A stretch of 64,000 bases of DNA, taken from assembly GCF_043290135.1 (NCBI RefSeq), contig NC_134710.1, forward strand, positions 10,989,321 through 11,053,320, read 5' to 3'. Of the stretch, positions 23,985-35,786 are shown one piece after another (within the stretch, counting starts at the first letter, position 1; the number at the start of each line of letters is the position of its first letter). A program made the position numbers and the translations under genes. The notes under the pieces were generated by a model, which worked only from the letters and a program-made list of their open reading frames with translations, ran no database searches and was not told the origin of the DNA. This DNA is from Rhipicephalus microplus. Taxonomy: Eukaryota; Arthropoda; Arachnida; Ixodida; Ixodidae.

Positions 23985-24631
23985 TCATGACCCTGGCAAC
24001 TTTATTGACAACAGGGTGGCCCAAGGAGAGCACTTCACAGCGACTGCGTCTTCGGCTACCAGCTGCACGGGCTTGGCACTTTGCGTAATTTCATCTGAGC
24101 CAGGGCCTAGCTGTCCATACGCGTTGCTACCCCAGGCCCAAGCCGAGCTGTTGGCTGCAAAAAGAAAGAGTTTGGCTGTGCCAGTTCTTCATGAAGATTA
24201 TAATACTACTATACCTGCTACAGCAGCTGTGTGCCGTGAGCCCAGGCTCACGGCACACACATCCATGTCAAACAGCAGAGGCAATGCGGACAGTGGCTTC
24301 TCCATGGGCTCAGTGGCCAGCTGCCCATCGAGGTTCCAGCCCCAGAGGTACAGGTCACCAGCATCGCTGAGCGCAGCCGAGTGCCATCCACCCGCAGCGG
24401 CGCCTGCCAGGACCACGCCGGCGAGTGGCTCAATCAGACGCGGCGACTGCACAGACTCAAGACTGCCATGGCCCAGCTCTCCGTGGCCACCGTTTCCCCA
24501 GCTCAGCAGCTCGCCGTTGGCAGTGAGCGCCAGCTGATGGCCGTGGCCGCAGCTCACCTCACGCACCCGGTGTTTCGTCGGCACCGAAGTCATCCTGATA
24601 TCATCGAGGCGTACCTCATGCATGAAACCAC
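23985..24631 (-). CDS. RCCD1: RCC1 domain-containing protein 1, last two exons
   Basis: Two exons are visible. The upstream exon (about 24594 or 24631 down to 24215) encodes RCC1 propeller repeats: VREVSCGHGHQLALT, GELLSWGNGGHGELGHG, AGGWHSAALSDAG, DLYLWGWNLDGQLA and VSLGSRHTAAVA. A donor CAG|GTATAG at 24215 and an acceptor TTTTTGCAG at 24155 remove a 60-base intron. The last exon (24154-23985) continues in frame with AWAWGSNAYGQLG and ends VKCSPWATLLSIKLPGS. The order, the GGWHS block and the short C-terminus after the last repeat match RCCD1 of animals, a protein known to partner the histone demethylase KDM8. The upstream acceptor is ambiguous and the N-terminal exons are not in view. AATAAA overlaps the last codons (24003-24008). 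Confidence 0.85.
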
Positions 24632-24689
24632 CTGCATTCGGACAAAGTTACAACATATCTGTGAAAGAATTTCATTTGACTTCATGCTT

Positions 24690-26640
24690 TATATTGGGAG
24701 TTTAAAATGTTTACATGACAATTCCTTCAGCCTGGAAGACCAGATAATGTCAGATGAATATAGTACGTGATAGAGGCGCGGAATGCTCTCTTCAGGTAGC
24801 CATTTGACCCCTTTCGGAAGGCATAAGCAGACAAAGAGAGTTAGCATTTCAAGAGAATTGTTAGCACTCTCGCGCACTGCATGACTGTATGACTCCACGT
24901 TGAAACATGTCATCCACTTGCTCTGTAATGACCCAGAGCTCCTCGACGGCGATGCGGTAAGTACGCTGTTACAGGTGTGGGTGTGAGCCGGTGTCAATGG
25001 TGTTACTGATAGTCATGGTGCAGCCTAACAAACGTTGTAGAAAGTCGAAAGAAGAGATAAACTAGTCAAGGAGAGCAACAAGTTGGCGGCAATCAGAGGG
25101 GAGAAGGTTTGCGTCAATGGCGTTGTGAAACGCTAAAGAACCTGATGGCTGAGACGCAGGGCTGATTGTGGCAATGTGACATCATGTGGTGTCATCGGGA
25201 AGATCAAGATCATCAATGTGGTGTATATATCCTAAAGTTTCACCACGAAGTAGGGCAATACAGTAGTTGCAGTGATTTGTACCAGCATTATGGTTGATCA
25301 TGGCACAATTGTGAGAGCGGCAAACGAGAGAACGACGCCTTTGCGTTCGGTAAACACTCGAGATGGCGTAAAAACTATAGTGCTGTCAGGTTGAGCAGTA
25401 AACAGAAGGGTAATAGAGACGGAAGTTTCCAGAGATAAGTTGATATCGGCATCAACTATGAGCTTATAGAGAAAAAGAGAATGGAAGAAGACAAGAAACA
25501 CTTCCGAATTAAAACAATCGGTGATAGCGTCATGACGTGAAACAAAATCCAAACCTAGGATGAGGTCATGAGAGCAAGATGGCACAACGAAAACTTCAGC
25601 AATATAAGTACATAACATCTTGGATGACGACGCACGCCGTACACACAGCTGAGGAATGAATGCATTGTACGCTAGCCGTTGACAGCACCATGCCACAAAG
25701 AGATGTCACTTTTTTAAGTCTTCGACAAAAACCGGCGTTCATCGCAGAATCACAGCCCCGGCATCTACAAGCGCTAGTGCGGCGACTCTCTTACATCGAC
25801 AGCAATATTGTTTTGCGGCGAAATTGGAGGCCCTGAGAATTGCGAGGAAGTTCCAGTTTTTGCCTATGCAACTGCACTGGTTAGTTTACCTCATGATAGG
25901 GTGGTGGACAACGCATTGGCGATGGCAACTGGTTACGAGGAGATGACAAACAAACACTTTGTGAGCGGCGATCTGAATCAGAGTACCTCTGTTCAGATGC
26001 AGATGTGGTGGAATGTTCCGGCGCGTAGGTAGGAGTTCCGGAGGAGGCGTAAGCAGGTGTGCGACAACGGCGGCAGACGCGCACATAATGGCCAGAGATG
26101 CTACACGCGAAACAGATAGGGCGATTGCCATGGGTGGGCCACGCATCTGATGGACGCAAGAAGCGTGGCGAGGGCTTCTAAATTGGAGGCGAGATGGAAC
26201 GAGGTGGTGCCGATAAGGAGTCTCGATGCATAGAGGCCGCGCGATCACAGCTTCGTAGCTGATAGCTGGAGCAGACTGTGCAAAACTGGCACTTGGGAGA
26301 GGGGACGGCATGGAAGCGCACGAGTAACGGGCTGAAAATGCAGGGAGGGCCTCAACAACTTTCGTGAATATGGCCTGCTGCAGTGTCGGGGACAGGCTTA
26401 CGGTGTACGCGTCACTATGAAGCAGCAGGGCGAGCTGTCGGGCCACTTTCTCTCTGACAAACCCTTGATATGGTTAGAAAGTGGTCCCTGGCGAACATCA
26501 CCGTTTGCGACTGCGATGGCCAAGATTGAATCTGGTGGTGGGACACATTACCAGCAACATCTGAAATGTGCAATCCTCGATACCCTTGAGAATGTATCTG
26601 ATTTCTTCTTCCGGCTTATATGGGTTAACCTTTGCTGCGT
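24690..26640 (-). pseudogene. Ty3/gypsy gag-protease-RT start, degenerate
   Basis: Read on the minus strand, the gag end (FVREKVARQLALLLHSDAY) is followed by a CCHC knuckle CFACSISGHYVRVC (26073-26114, C-x2-C-x4-H-x4-C). Next is a retropepsin with its active site degraded to LVDAGA (near 25770) and a flap-end motif DLILGLDFV (about 25555). The pol linker follows (LPSDCRQLVALLD), then the RT entry region ending QVDDMFQRGVIQS. Many stops and frame changes are present. It lies directly upstream of the RCCD1 exon, probably inside an intron, on the gene's own strand. Confidence 0.7.
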
Positions 26641-27219
26641 TCTGTTCCCCAAGTCAAGTCGGTAAGGGCGAGCTTGAACCACAATGGCGACTGCCGCAGA
26701 GGACGGGCTCTGGTACCAGAGGACCATGGGACTCATCGATCGAAGGAATGCGGTGGTTCTTGGCATTTCTGAGAGACCTCGCGAAAAGCCACTGGAGCGG
26801 TCGTATCTGCCATGGCGCAGTGCAGAAGCTTCGACTCAATGGCAGAGCCCGTCTCGATGTTGACGACCAAGAAGCGGCTCTGACACCTTGGACCTTCCTG
26901 CTAGCAAGCTACAACTTCTTTTGAGAATCCGCTGGGACGAGAGAGAGATGGAGATAAAAAAACGAGGCCAAAGCAGAAGGCAGACAGCAGCGGCCCGAGA
27001 AAGTGGGAGTCCGAGTAGCTGCACTGATGGACGTTTTTGCGATGTAAATGAGTTAGTTTTTCTAAGATACTTTCTCGAAGCCATGACTTCACACATACCA
27101 CCCAATCTTGGTCCACGCAGAACTGAAAAAAAGAAACTGTTTGGCAGCAGTGCGATCAGGAAAAGACATGCGGAAAACTGTGGAAGGAAGAACGACGTAT
27201 GTGCCTGCGGGAGCAGCAA

Positions 27220-27600
27220 AGATCTTCTTCGTGGCTCTGGGAGGCACAACCGTCTCTGTAACAGCGTGAAGGCCTGAACGACTTCAGGGAATTTGGAAAA
27301 AAGAGCAGCGGAAGGCAGTCCTCATGACCTGGAATCAGCAGACCTGGCAACGTGGCTCAGGCAGACACCACCTTCGCAAGCTCGGGATTGAATGGGAGGA
27401 GCAAATTCTGTGAATCCGGAATTATCAGAGCGCCTCTCTGCGACTCCGGGAGGCATAACCATCGCAGAAACAACCTGAAAGCTTGAGGGACCTCAGGAAC
27501 TTTCGAAAAAAAGAGCGGCAGAAGGCAGATCTGACGATCTGGGATCGGTGGACTTGGCAACGTGGTTCCGGTAGGCACGACCTTCTCAAGCTCAGGGTGG
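27220..27600. repeat. ~207-bp two-copy tandem repeat
   Basis: 27222-27391 and 27431-27596 share, in order, GGGAGGCA-AACC, CTGAA-GACTTCAGG, GGAAAAAAGAGC, GGAAGGCAG, GGACCTGGCAACGTGG variants and GCAAGCTCGGG/TCAAGCTCAGGG. Probably part of a retroelement leader or untranslated region; the owner is uncertain. Confidence 0.7.
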
Positions 27601-27729
27601 GCTCAGTGGTTGATCGATTACGCTTTACTGGACGATAAGGATAGAGTTCTATTGCGCAATTGTCTCTGAGTTTATCTCTACTGGTGCGTGTTTAGTACTG
27701 GTGAAGTAGTAGTGAGCTCTCGTGCAGGC

Positions 27730-28005
27730 ATGAATATCAATATGTTAACGAAAGAAGAGCGGCTGCTGCCAGCAGCAGAGCTCAGTATGGATATCAGTAA
27801 TAAGTTGAGGAAGCCCGAAATAAGTAGTGCGATAGACGAAGTGGATTATGGGGAGGACGAGCTCACTGAAGTTTGGGAAAAGGTATGTCATGAGAAGAAA
27901 GAAAAAAAACAGCAGAGAAGGAAAGAAGAAAGGCAGGCAGCCATTCAGCTCTTCAACATAAATCTAGAGCAGGCGAGATTAGAGCGTCGCATACAGAGAG
28001 CGTGA
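27730..28005 (+). pseudogene. Retroelement gag N-terminus (SAP-like) fragment
   Basis: The frame MNINMLTKEERLLPAAELSM, DISNKLRKPEISSAI, GEDELTEVWEKVCHEK and then a highly charged helix (EKKQQRRKEERQAA) resembles the N-terminus found in many arthropod gypsy gag proteins. Those have a SAP-like helix pair followed by a W-E helix and a coiled coil. The frame stops at 28005 without capsid sequence. It lies opposite in strand to the gag-pol remains at 24.7-26.6 kb, so it belongs to another element. Confidence 0.45.
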
Positions 28006-28520
28006 AAATGACGAGTTTGCTTCAGCCGTACTAAACAGCCACTGACATCGGTCTCTACCTGACGAACATTGAACGAATCGACTAACCTATACCTGTCCTT
28101 CCTCCTTACTTTTTTCTCCTCCTTGAACGAATCTGTGAGAAACATTCATTTCACCAGGACACATGACCAGAATGGTTGCTTGCATTGCTACCGAGAGAGG
28201 CCTCGCAAGTCATAGCCAGATGGAGCACAGCTGAGGCTGGGATGTACAGCTTAGTGAAGTCAACTTTACTCGCAAAATACAAGCTTTACAGAGAGCAAAT
28301 TTGAAGAAAGTTTCAACTGGAAAGAAAGAAACCCAGTTAAAGCTTATTTAGCTCGACACAGTTTCACTTGGGTACCCAAAGTTTGAAGTGCCCTCTGGGC
28401 AACAAAAATGTTTTTGCCAAATATAACACCTCAATATCTACTTCTCCCATTCTCATATACCTGCACGATGTTTTTAATACAATCGGATGTGGTAGAAAAT
28501 TGACCGGGTACACTTGATAT
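28006..28520. other. No gene recognised
   Basis: Nothing identifiable lies between the gag fragment and the 3' end of the minus-strand RTE LINE. Confidence 0.4.
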
Positions 28521-28829
28521 TATTATCATGATCATTAGCCCGACTACGACCACTGAAGGCATCGCCCATGTTCCGCCAGTCAACTCGGCCCTGTGCTTGC
28601 TGCTGTATTGACACCGGTAAACTTAATCTCATCTGCCCACCTAACTTTCTGTCTCCCCTAACCCGCTTGCCTTCTCTAGGAATCCAGTTAGTTAACCTTA
28701 ATGACCAGCGGTTATCCTGTCTACGTGCTACATGCCTGGCCCATGTCCACTTCCCCTTCTTAATTTCAACTATGATCTCCTTAACCCCTGTTTGTTCCCT
28801 AATCCACTCTGCTCTCTTCTTGTCTCTTA

Positions 28830-29794
28830 GAGGGCCAGTGAACAGGCTCCGACTTTTACTTACACCCGCTATACAAGCTTGGCAATTCGTAGATTAGACC
28901 GCAGCGATCACGTTTTCTGAATATTACAGCGCTGCGGGCCAGGCAGAGCCTCTATTTCGAAAAACAAATACCGCACATCTTTCCTATGCCTGACCGACCC
29001 CATTGCACCCACACTGACATCAACTCAGCGATCGGCGACGTGACGTAGCACGCAGCTCGCCGATTGGTCTGAATCGGGTGTGAAAAAACAGTAGTGAAGT
29101 CAACGTCAGTTCCTGTTTCCACCCACAGGTACGAAACTGCACCTTGTTTCTTGGCACTTCGGTGAAAGAACCAGCCTCGCAGTTGTCGCGTGCACGTGTA
29201 CATTGCTCGCTCAACTACAGCGCCTGTGAGCACGTACGAACGAATTTCGCCCTTAACATGAGCAACACGGGTAAAACGTATTGCTATGTCATCAGCTGCA
29301 AATCGAGCGACTGGGCAGCGGAGAAGCATCGCCACCGGGTGCTTCACAATGGGGTTCTGCGCGCAGCATGGCTGACGCGAATTGGCCATCCAGGGACGTA
29401 CGTCAGGAACCTGATCGTTTTTGGTCGACTATTCGCACCTGACGCTTATACGGTTGACCCGCGGCTGGTGCGGCAAACGGTAAACAAACAAGCATGCTTC
29501 GCAGCAAGCGGAAGTGTGTTGGGACTGATCAAGTTTGCCGATGACATCAATTGTCACATTGCTGAAGTGACTGGAGTCACGAAAACGGGCTATGCCTTCC
29601 CCTTCATGGAAAGGCGAAAGGGGGCAAGGCCGCGTGAAAATTTGAAACCAGCTTAGACCGATGTTCTAACCCCTGTTACTTCCAGTATATAGCACATATT
29701 TGCAAAATTCATGTGGCAGCATGTTCGCAAAGGAAAGCTGCACATATATCTCTTTTTTAAACATTTTTGGACCTCAAGGCTTTTTACTGGCCCT
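28830..29794 (+). mobile_element. THAP-domain DNA transposon inserted in the RTE LINE
   Basis: The termini AGGGCCAGTGAACAGGC and, inverted, AGGGCCAGTAAAAAGCC form an imperfect inverted repeat. TTA occurs on both sides (28827-28829, 29795-29797). The uninterrupted LINE has CTCTTAAGGTTA at this point, so TTA (or just TA) was duplicated. A 3-bp TWA duplication fits PIF/Harbinger and a 2-bp one fits ISL2EU; an 8-bp P-type duplication does not fit. The element carries one THAP-like frame and no transposase catalytic core, so it is non-autonomous. Confidence 0.75.
29258..29656 (+). pseudogene. Degenerate THAP-type zinc finger protein
   Basis: The 132-codon frame opens with CYVISC, a plausible first ligand pair (C-x4-C). 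It follows with KHRHRV, the W of RAAWLTRIG and then NLIVFGRLFAPDAYTVDP. In THAP domains this last stretch normally carries the second ligand pair as C-x2-H before F-x-P-D-x-Y. Here Phe and Leu occupy the Cys and His positions, so zinc binding should be lost although the frame stays open. The remainder (KQACFAASGSVLGLIKFADD) is not recognised. Confidence 0.55.
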
Positions 29795-32526
29795 TTAAGG
29801 TTACACTTACCATTTTCCTTTCCATCGCTCGCTGCGTCCTCCTCGATTTAAGTTCAGCCCTCCTTGTAAGCCTCCAGGTTTCTGCTCCGTAGCTAAATAT
29901 TGGCAAGGTGCAGCTGTTATATACCTTCCTCTAGAAGGAAAGTGGCAATCGGCATGTGCTTATTTGCTCTACCCCATTCTTATTCTTCTAGTTACTTCAG
30001 TCTCGCCGTTCGGCTCCACGGTTATTATCTGTCCTAAGTAGACATAGTATTTTACAACTTCAAGCGCACTATTACCTATCTCGAAGCATTGTTCTCTTCC
30101 GAGGTTGTTGTACGTTACTTTCGTTTTCAGCAGACTAACTTTAAGAGCCACCTTTCTGCTCTCCTCGTCTAACTCCGAAATCATGAGTTGTAATTTGTCC
30201 CCTGAGTTACTCAGTAATGCAATGTCATCGGCGAAGCGTAGGTTACTAAGGTACTCTCCATTAACTCTTATGCCTAACTGTTCCCATTCTAGGCTCCTGA
30301 AAACCTCCTGTAAGCACGCGGTAAATAGCATTGGGGAGAATGTATCCCCCTGCCTTACACCCTTCTTGATTGGTATTCTGATGCTTTCTTTATGAAGCAC
30401 TATGGTAGCAGTTCATGCCCTGTATATTTCTTCCAGGATGTTTACATATGTTTCGTCGATGCCCTGATTCCACAGTTTCTGCATGACTGCTGATATTTCT
30501 ACTAAATCCGATGCCTTCTCGTAATCTTATATGAAGACTATGTATAGTGGTTGGCTATATTCTGAGCATTTGTCTATTACCTGATTGATAGTATGAATGT
30601 GGTCGATTGTAGAGTAGCCTGTTCGAAATCCTGCTTGTTCCTTTGGTTGATTGAATTCTAATGTTGTCTTGATTCTGTTAGCAATTACCTTCGTAAATAG
30701 CTTGTATACTACGGAGAGCAACCTGATCGGCCTGTAATTCTTCAAGTCCTTGTCAACTCCTTTTTTATGTATTAGGATGATGTTAGCATTCTTCCAAGAT
30801 TCTGGTATTCTTCCCGTCAGGAGACACCTCGTAAACAGGGTGGCTAGTTTTTCTAGCAAAATCTGTCCTCCATCTTTCAGCAGATCTGATGTTGCCTGAT
30901 TCTCAGCAGCAGCTTTGCCTCTTTGCATGCTATCCAAGACTTTTCTGACTTCTATAATTACTGGTGGGGTGTCATCTGGGTTACTGCTAATTCTTATATT
31001 ATTGTGGTGGCTGTGCTGGCTACTGTACAAATTTCTGTAAAACTCCTGCGCTAATTTGCCTATCCTATCCATAATGGTAGTAGTTCCTTTGCCTTTCTTG
31101 TCCCTTAGTGCATACATCGGGTTTTTGCCTATCCCAAGTTTTCTCTTCACTGCTTTGACCCTTCGTCCGTTCTTAAGGTTGTGTTCAATTCCCTCTATGT
31201 TATACTTTCTTACATCGGATACCTTAGGCTTATCAATCAACGTCGAAAGCTCTACCAACTCTATTTTGTCTGTTGTACTTGAAGCGTTCATGCTTTGACG
31301 CTTCTTACGAGATTCTTCGTTTCCTGGGACAGCTTTCCAGTGTCCTGTCTAACTACAGTACCTCCAAATTCCAGTGCACACTCCGTAATGATACTCGTCA
31401 GATTATCATTCGTTGCGTCAACGCGAATGCTGTTTTCCTCAATAAGAGCCAAGTACTTGTTCTGAAACGAGACTCTGAATTCCTGTACTTTCCCTCTCAG
31501 TGCTAGCTTATTGATTGGCTTCTTGCGTATCAGTTTCTGTCGTTCCTTCTTCAAGTCTAGGCGCATTCGAGATTGTACCATTCAATGGCCACTGCATCGT
31601 ACTTTGCCAACCACTTCCACATCATGCACGATGCCTGGGTGTGCACTCAATATAAAGTCTATTTTGTTCTTATCTTCGCCATTAGGGCTCCTTCATATCC
31701 ACTTACGGTTCTCTCGCTTTCGGCAGAAGGTATTCAAAATCTGTAAATTGATGCATTCTGCGAATTATAATAGAAGCTCCCCTCTGTCATTTCTACTACC
31801 GATGCCATAATCTCCTACAGCCTGGTCTCCAGCCTGTTCCCTACTTTTGCATTGAAGTCTCCCATCAGTATAGTATACTGTGTTCTTACCTTGCTCATGG
31901 CCGATTCCACCTCTTCATAGAAGCTTTCAACTGACGCGTCATCATGGCTCGACGTAGGCGCATAAGCCTGCACCACCTTCATCTTGTATCTCTTATTGAG
32001 TTTAATTACGATACCTACCACCCTTTAATTAATGCTATCGTATTCTTCTATGTTGCCAGCTATGATTTTGTGCATAAGAAACCCCACTCCCAGTTCTCTT
32101 CTGTCAGCCAAGCCACGATAGCAAAGGACGTGCCCGTTCTGTAGCACTGTATAGGCCTCATCTGTCCTTCTAACCTAAGCCCTTTTACATCCCATTTAAT
32201 GCCCTCTAGCTCCTCGAATAATAAAGCTAGACTCGCCTCACTAGATAAGGTTTTAGCGTTAAGCATTGCCATGTTCAGGTTGCAATGGCGGCCTATCCAG
32301 ATCCAGAGATTCTTAGTACCCTCTGCTGCGTTGCAGATCTGATCGCCGTCATGGTCAGTTGCTTCGCAGCCGCAGGGTATTGAGGGCCGTGAGTTAATTG
32401 ACGTATGCATGTGAGAGGCAGGGGCCAGATACTGCACCAGGGTGGCCAATCCTTTTCTGGTGAGGGAGTGCGTTACCGGCGGTGGTCGCCGGTGAGGCCG
32501 TACTTGATATAGAACGACCCGTTTGT

Positions 32527-32527
32527 T

Positions 32528-32597
<70 letters not shown>
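32527..32597. repeat. (TA)n microsatellite at the centre of the LINE inverted repeat
   Basis: About 35 uninterrupted TA units lie between the two divergent RTE copies. Confidence 0.95.
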
Positions 32598-32601
<4 letters not shown>

Positions 32602-32705
32602 GCGGCGATGGCGTAGTGGTTAGAGCATCCGCCTCGCATGCAAGAGGTCCGTGGTTCAAATCCCGGTACCGCGCAGTTCCCAACCGGATTAAAAAAAAAT
32701 AATAA
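32598..32705 (+). repeat. tRNA-like SINE head with A-rich tail
   Basis: GATGGCGTAGTGGTTAGAGC is a good A box and GGTTCAAATCC a perfect B box, with a clover-like spacing and an anticodon-loop-like CCGCCTCGCATGCAAGAGG. The T stem does not pair (CGTGG against CCCGG has two mismatches) and an A-rich tail (ATTAAAAAAAAATAATAAT) follows. It is therefore read as a tRNA-derived repeat, not a functional tRNA gene. It directly precedes the 5' end of the intact RTE copy. Confidence 0.6.
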
Positions 32706-32729
32706 TCCGCGTGTTGATGGAACTGCATT

Positions 32730-35700
32730 ATGAGGCCTGGGGTGCGGCCTCACCGGCAAACACCGCCGAGAACGCACTCCCTCACCAGAGAAGGATTGGC
32801 CACCCTGGTGCAGTATCTGGCCACTACCTCCCACATGCTTACGCCAAATAACTCACGGCCCTCAGTCCCCAGCAGCTGCGAAGCAACTGACCACGGCGGC
32901 GGTCAGATCTGCAACGCAGCAGAGGGTGCTAAGAATCTCTGGATCCGGACAGGCCGCCATTGGAACCTGAACTTGGCAACGTTTAACGCTAGAACCTTAT
33001 CTAGTGAGGGAAGTCTAGCTGTACTATTCGAGGAGCTAGAGGGTGTTAAATGGGATATAATAGGGCTCAGTGAGGTTAGGAGGACAGATGAGGCCTATAC
33101 GGTGCTACAGAATGGGCACGTCCTTTGCTACAGGGGCTTGGCAGACAGAAGAGAACTGGGAGTGGGGCTCCTAATTCACAGAAACATAGCTGGCAACATA
33201 GAGGAATACTATAGCATTAATGAAAGGGTGGTAGGTATCGTAATTAAACTGAATAAAAGATACAAGATGAAGGTAGTACAGGCTTACGCGCCTACATCCA
33301 GCCATGATGACGCTTCAGTTGAAAGCTTCTATGAAGACGTGGAATCGGCAATGAGTAAGGTAAAAACACAGTATACTATAGTGATGGGCGACTTTAATGC
33401 AAAGGTAGGGAAGAAGCAGGCTGGAGACCAGGCAGTAGGAGATTATGGCATCGGTACTAGAAACGCCAGAGGAGAGCTACTAGTAGAATTCGCCGAACGC
33501 AATAATTTACGGATTTTGAATACCTTCTACCGAAAACGAGAAAACCGCAAGTGGACATGGAGGAGCCCTAATGGCGAAAATAAGAACGAAATAGACTTTA
33601 TAATGAGTGCACACCCTGGAATCGTGCAGGATGTGGAAGTGATTGGCAAGGTACGATGCAGTGACCATAGAATGGTACGGTCTCGAATTCGCCTAGACTT
33701 GAAGAAGGAACGACAGAAACTGATACGCAAGAAGCCAAACAATCAGCTAGCACTGAGAGGGAAAGTACAGGAATTCAGAGTGTCGCTGCAGAACAGGTAC
33801 TCGGCTCTTAGTGAGGAAACCAACCTTAGCGTAGATACAATGAATGATAATCTGACGAGTATCATTACGGAGTGTGCAGTGGAAGTTGGAGGCAGGGTAG
33901 TTAGACAAGACACTGGTAAGCTTTCCCAGGAAACGAAGAACCTAATTAAGAAGCGTCAAATCATGAAAGTGTCAAGTACAACAGACAAAATAGAACTGGC
34001 AGAGCTTTCGAAGTTGATTAATAGACGTAAGGTATGCGATGTAAGAAGGTATAACATGGAGAGGATTGAACACGCTCTGAAAAACAGAGGAAGTGTCAAA
34101 GCATTGAAGAGGAAACTTGGGATAGGCAAAAGTCGGATGTATGCACTAAGGGACAAAGAAGGCAAAATAACTACCAATATGGATAGGATAGTTAAAATAG
34201 CGGAGGAGTTTTACAGAGATCTGTACAGTAGCCGAGACAAGCACGACCTTAATACTATAAGAACTAGCAGTAACCCTGATTACACCCCACCAGTAATGAT
34301 AGAAGAAGTCAGAAAAGCTTTGGAGAGCATGCAAAGGGGCAAAGCTGCTGGTGACGATCAGGTAACATCAGATCTGCTAAAAGACGGAGGACAGATTGTG
34401 TTAGAAAAACTAGCCACCCTGTTTACGAGGTGTCTCCTGACGGGAAGAGTACCAGAGTCTTGGAAGAACGCTAACATCATCTTAATACATAAGAAAGGAG
34501 ATGACAAGGACTTGAAGAATTACAGGCCGATCAGCTTGCTCTCTGTAGTATACAAGCTATTTACAAAGGTAATTGCTAACAGAGTAAAGAAAACATTAGA
34601 ATTCAATCAACCAAAGGAACAAGCAGGATTTCGAACAGGCTACTCAACAATTGACCACATTCATACTATCAATCAGGTAATAGAGAAATGCTCAGAGTAT
34701 AATCAACCACTATACATAGCCTTCATAGATTACGAGAAGGCGTTTGATTCAGTAGAAATATCAGCCGTCATGCAAACACTGCGGAATCAGGGCGTAGATG
34801 AAGTATATATAAACATTCTGGAAGAAATCTACAGGGGATCAACTGCTACCATAGTCCTTCATAAAGAAAGCAACAGAATACCAATCAAGAAGGGTGTAAG
34901 GCAGGGGGACACAATTTCTCCAATGCTATTTACCGCGTGCTTACAGGAGGTTTTCAGAAGCCTAGAATGGGAACAGTTAGAGATAAGAGTCAATGGAGAA
35001 TACCTTAGTAACCTGCGCTTCGCCGATGACATTGCATTGCTGAGTAACTCGGGGGACGAATTGCAACTGATGATTACGGAGTTAGACAAGGAGAGCAGAA
35101 AGGTGGGTCTTAAGATTAATCTGCAGAAAACGAAAGTAATGTACAACAACCTCGGCAAGGAGCAGCGCTTCGAGATAGGTAATAATGCACTTGAAGTTGT
35201 AAAAGACTATGTCTACTTAGGGCAGGTAATAACCGCAGAGCCGAACCACGAGATAGAAGTAACTAGAAGAATAAGAATGGGGTGGAGCACATTCGGCAAG
35301 CACTCTCAAGTTATGACAGGTAGATTGCCACTATCCCTCAAGAGGAAGGTATATAACAGCTGTATCTTGCCGGTACTTAGCTACGGAGCAGAAACCTGGA
35401 GACTTACAAAGAGGGTTCAGCTTAAATTGAGGACGACGCAGCGAGCAATGGAAAGAAAAATGGTAGGTGTAACCTTAAGAGACAAGAAGAGAGCAGAGTG
35501 GATTAGGGAACAAACGGGGGTTAAGGATATCATAGCTGAAATCAAGAAGAAGAAATGGACATGGGCAGGGCATGTAGCGCGTAGACAGGATAACCGCTGG
35601 TCATTAAGGGTAACTGACTGGATTCCCAGAGAAGGGAAGCGGGTTAGGGGGAGACAGAAGGTGAGGTGGGCAGATGAGATTAAGAAGTTTGCGGGTATAA

Positions 35701-35774
35701 ATTGGCAGCAGCAAGCACAGGACCGGGTTAACTGGCGGAACATGGGAGAGGCCTTTGTCCTGCAGTGGACGTAG
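32730..35774 (+). CDS. Endonuclease-reverse transcriptase of RTE LINE
   Basis: A 1014-residue protein. The N-terminal apurinic endonuclease-like domain (about 85-320) shows [36 protein letters not shown] (220-223), KNEIDFIMS and SDH (311-313), all the expected catalytic blocks. A basic spacer precedes the reverse transcriptase (about 530-830): [45 protein letters not shown] and the active site FADD (764-767). The C-terminus ([34 protein letters not shown]) is typical of the family. It nicks target DNA and copies the element RNA there. The annotated first Met lies 13 bases before the element boundary; Met at 32835 is an alternative start. There are no stops or frameshifts. Confidence 0.9.
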   Translation: MRPGVRPHRQTPPRTHSLTREGLATLVQYLATTSHMLTPNNSRPSVPSSCEATDHGGGQICNAAEGAKNLWIRTGRHWNLNLATFNARTLSSEGSLAVLFEELEGVKWDIIGLSEVRRTDEAYTVLQNGHVLCYRGLADRRELGVGLLIHRNIAGNIEEYYSINERVVGIVIKLNKRYKMKVVQAYAPTSSHDDASVESFYEDVESAMSKVKTQYTIVMGDFNAKVGKKQAGDQAVGDYGIGTRNARGELLVEFAERNNLRILNTFYRKRENRKWTWRSPNGENKNEIDFIMSAHPGIVQDVEVIGKVRCSDHRMVRSRIRLDLKKERQKLIRKKPNNQLALRGKVQEFRVSLQNRYSALSEETNLSVDTMNDNLTSIITECAVEVGGRVVRQDTGKLSQETKNLIKKRQIMKVSSTTDKIELAELSKLINRRKVCDVRRYNMERIEHALKNRGSVKALKRKLGIGKSRMYALRDKEGKITTNMDRIVKIAEEFYRDLYSSRDKHDLNTIRTSSNPDYTPPVMIEEVRKALESMQRGKAAGDDQVTSDLLKDGGQIVLEKLATLFTRCLLTGRVPESWKNANIILIHKKGDDKDLKNYRPISLLSVVYKLFTKVIANRVKKTLEFNQPKEQAGFRTGYSTIDHIHTINQVIEKCSEYNQPLYIAFIDYEKAFDSVEISAVMQTLRNQGVDEVYINILEEIYRGSTATIVLHKESNRIPIKKGVRQGDTISPMLFTACLQEVFRSLEWEQLEIRVNGEYLSNLRFADDIALLSNSGDELQLMITELDKESRKVGLKINLQKTKVMYNNLGKEQRFEIGNNALEVVKDYVYLGQVITAEPNHEIEVTRRIRMGWSTFGKHSQVMTGRLPLSLKRKVYNSCILPVLSYGAETWRLTKRVQLKLRTTQRAMERKMVGVTLRDKKRAEWIREQTGVKDIIAEIKKKKWTWAGHVARRQDNRWSLRVTDWIPREGKRVRGRQKVRWADEIKKFAGINWQQQAQDRVNWRNMGEAFVLQWT

Positions 35775-35786
35775 TCAGGCTGATGA

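Larger units (their letters stand above)
28525..32520 (-). mobile_element. Near full-length but decayed RTE LINE
   Basis: It is collinear with the intact plus-strand copy at 32743-35789, from the 5' leader (CGGCCTCACCGGCG at about 32495, ACGCACTCCCTCACCAG) to the 3' end (GGCGATGCC... near 28550). Remaining open pieces encode endonuclease parts (31815-32021, [27 protein letters not shown]), spacer (31288-31581), RT N-terminus (30527-31291, [30 protein letters not shown]) and the RT palm (29969-30400, [21 protein letters not shown]). A 965-bp DNA transposon interrupts it at 28830-29794. Numerous stops and frameshifts mean it is inactive. Confidence 0.85.

Noticed and set aside
26836..27277. Overlapping frames of 129-137 codons on both strands
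   Set aside because: No motif, biased composition, and they overlap a tandemly repeated, probably untranslated retroelement region.
28827..29797. P element as the source of the THAP transposon in the RTE LINE
   Set aside because: The reconstructed target duplication is TTA or TA, not 8 bp, and the termini differ from the P-like pair at 55.9-62 kb.
32598..32672. Functional tRNA gene (A and B boxes present)
   Set aside because: The T stem does not pair, the acceptor stem is poor and an A-rich SINE-type tail follows, so it is treated as a tRNA-derived repeat.
32060..32728. Long frames translating as Tyr-Ile runs
   Set aside because: They cross (TA)n tracts and have no biological coding signal; the same holds at 35728-36190 and 38086-38489.
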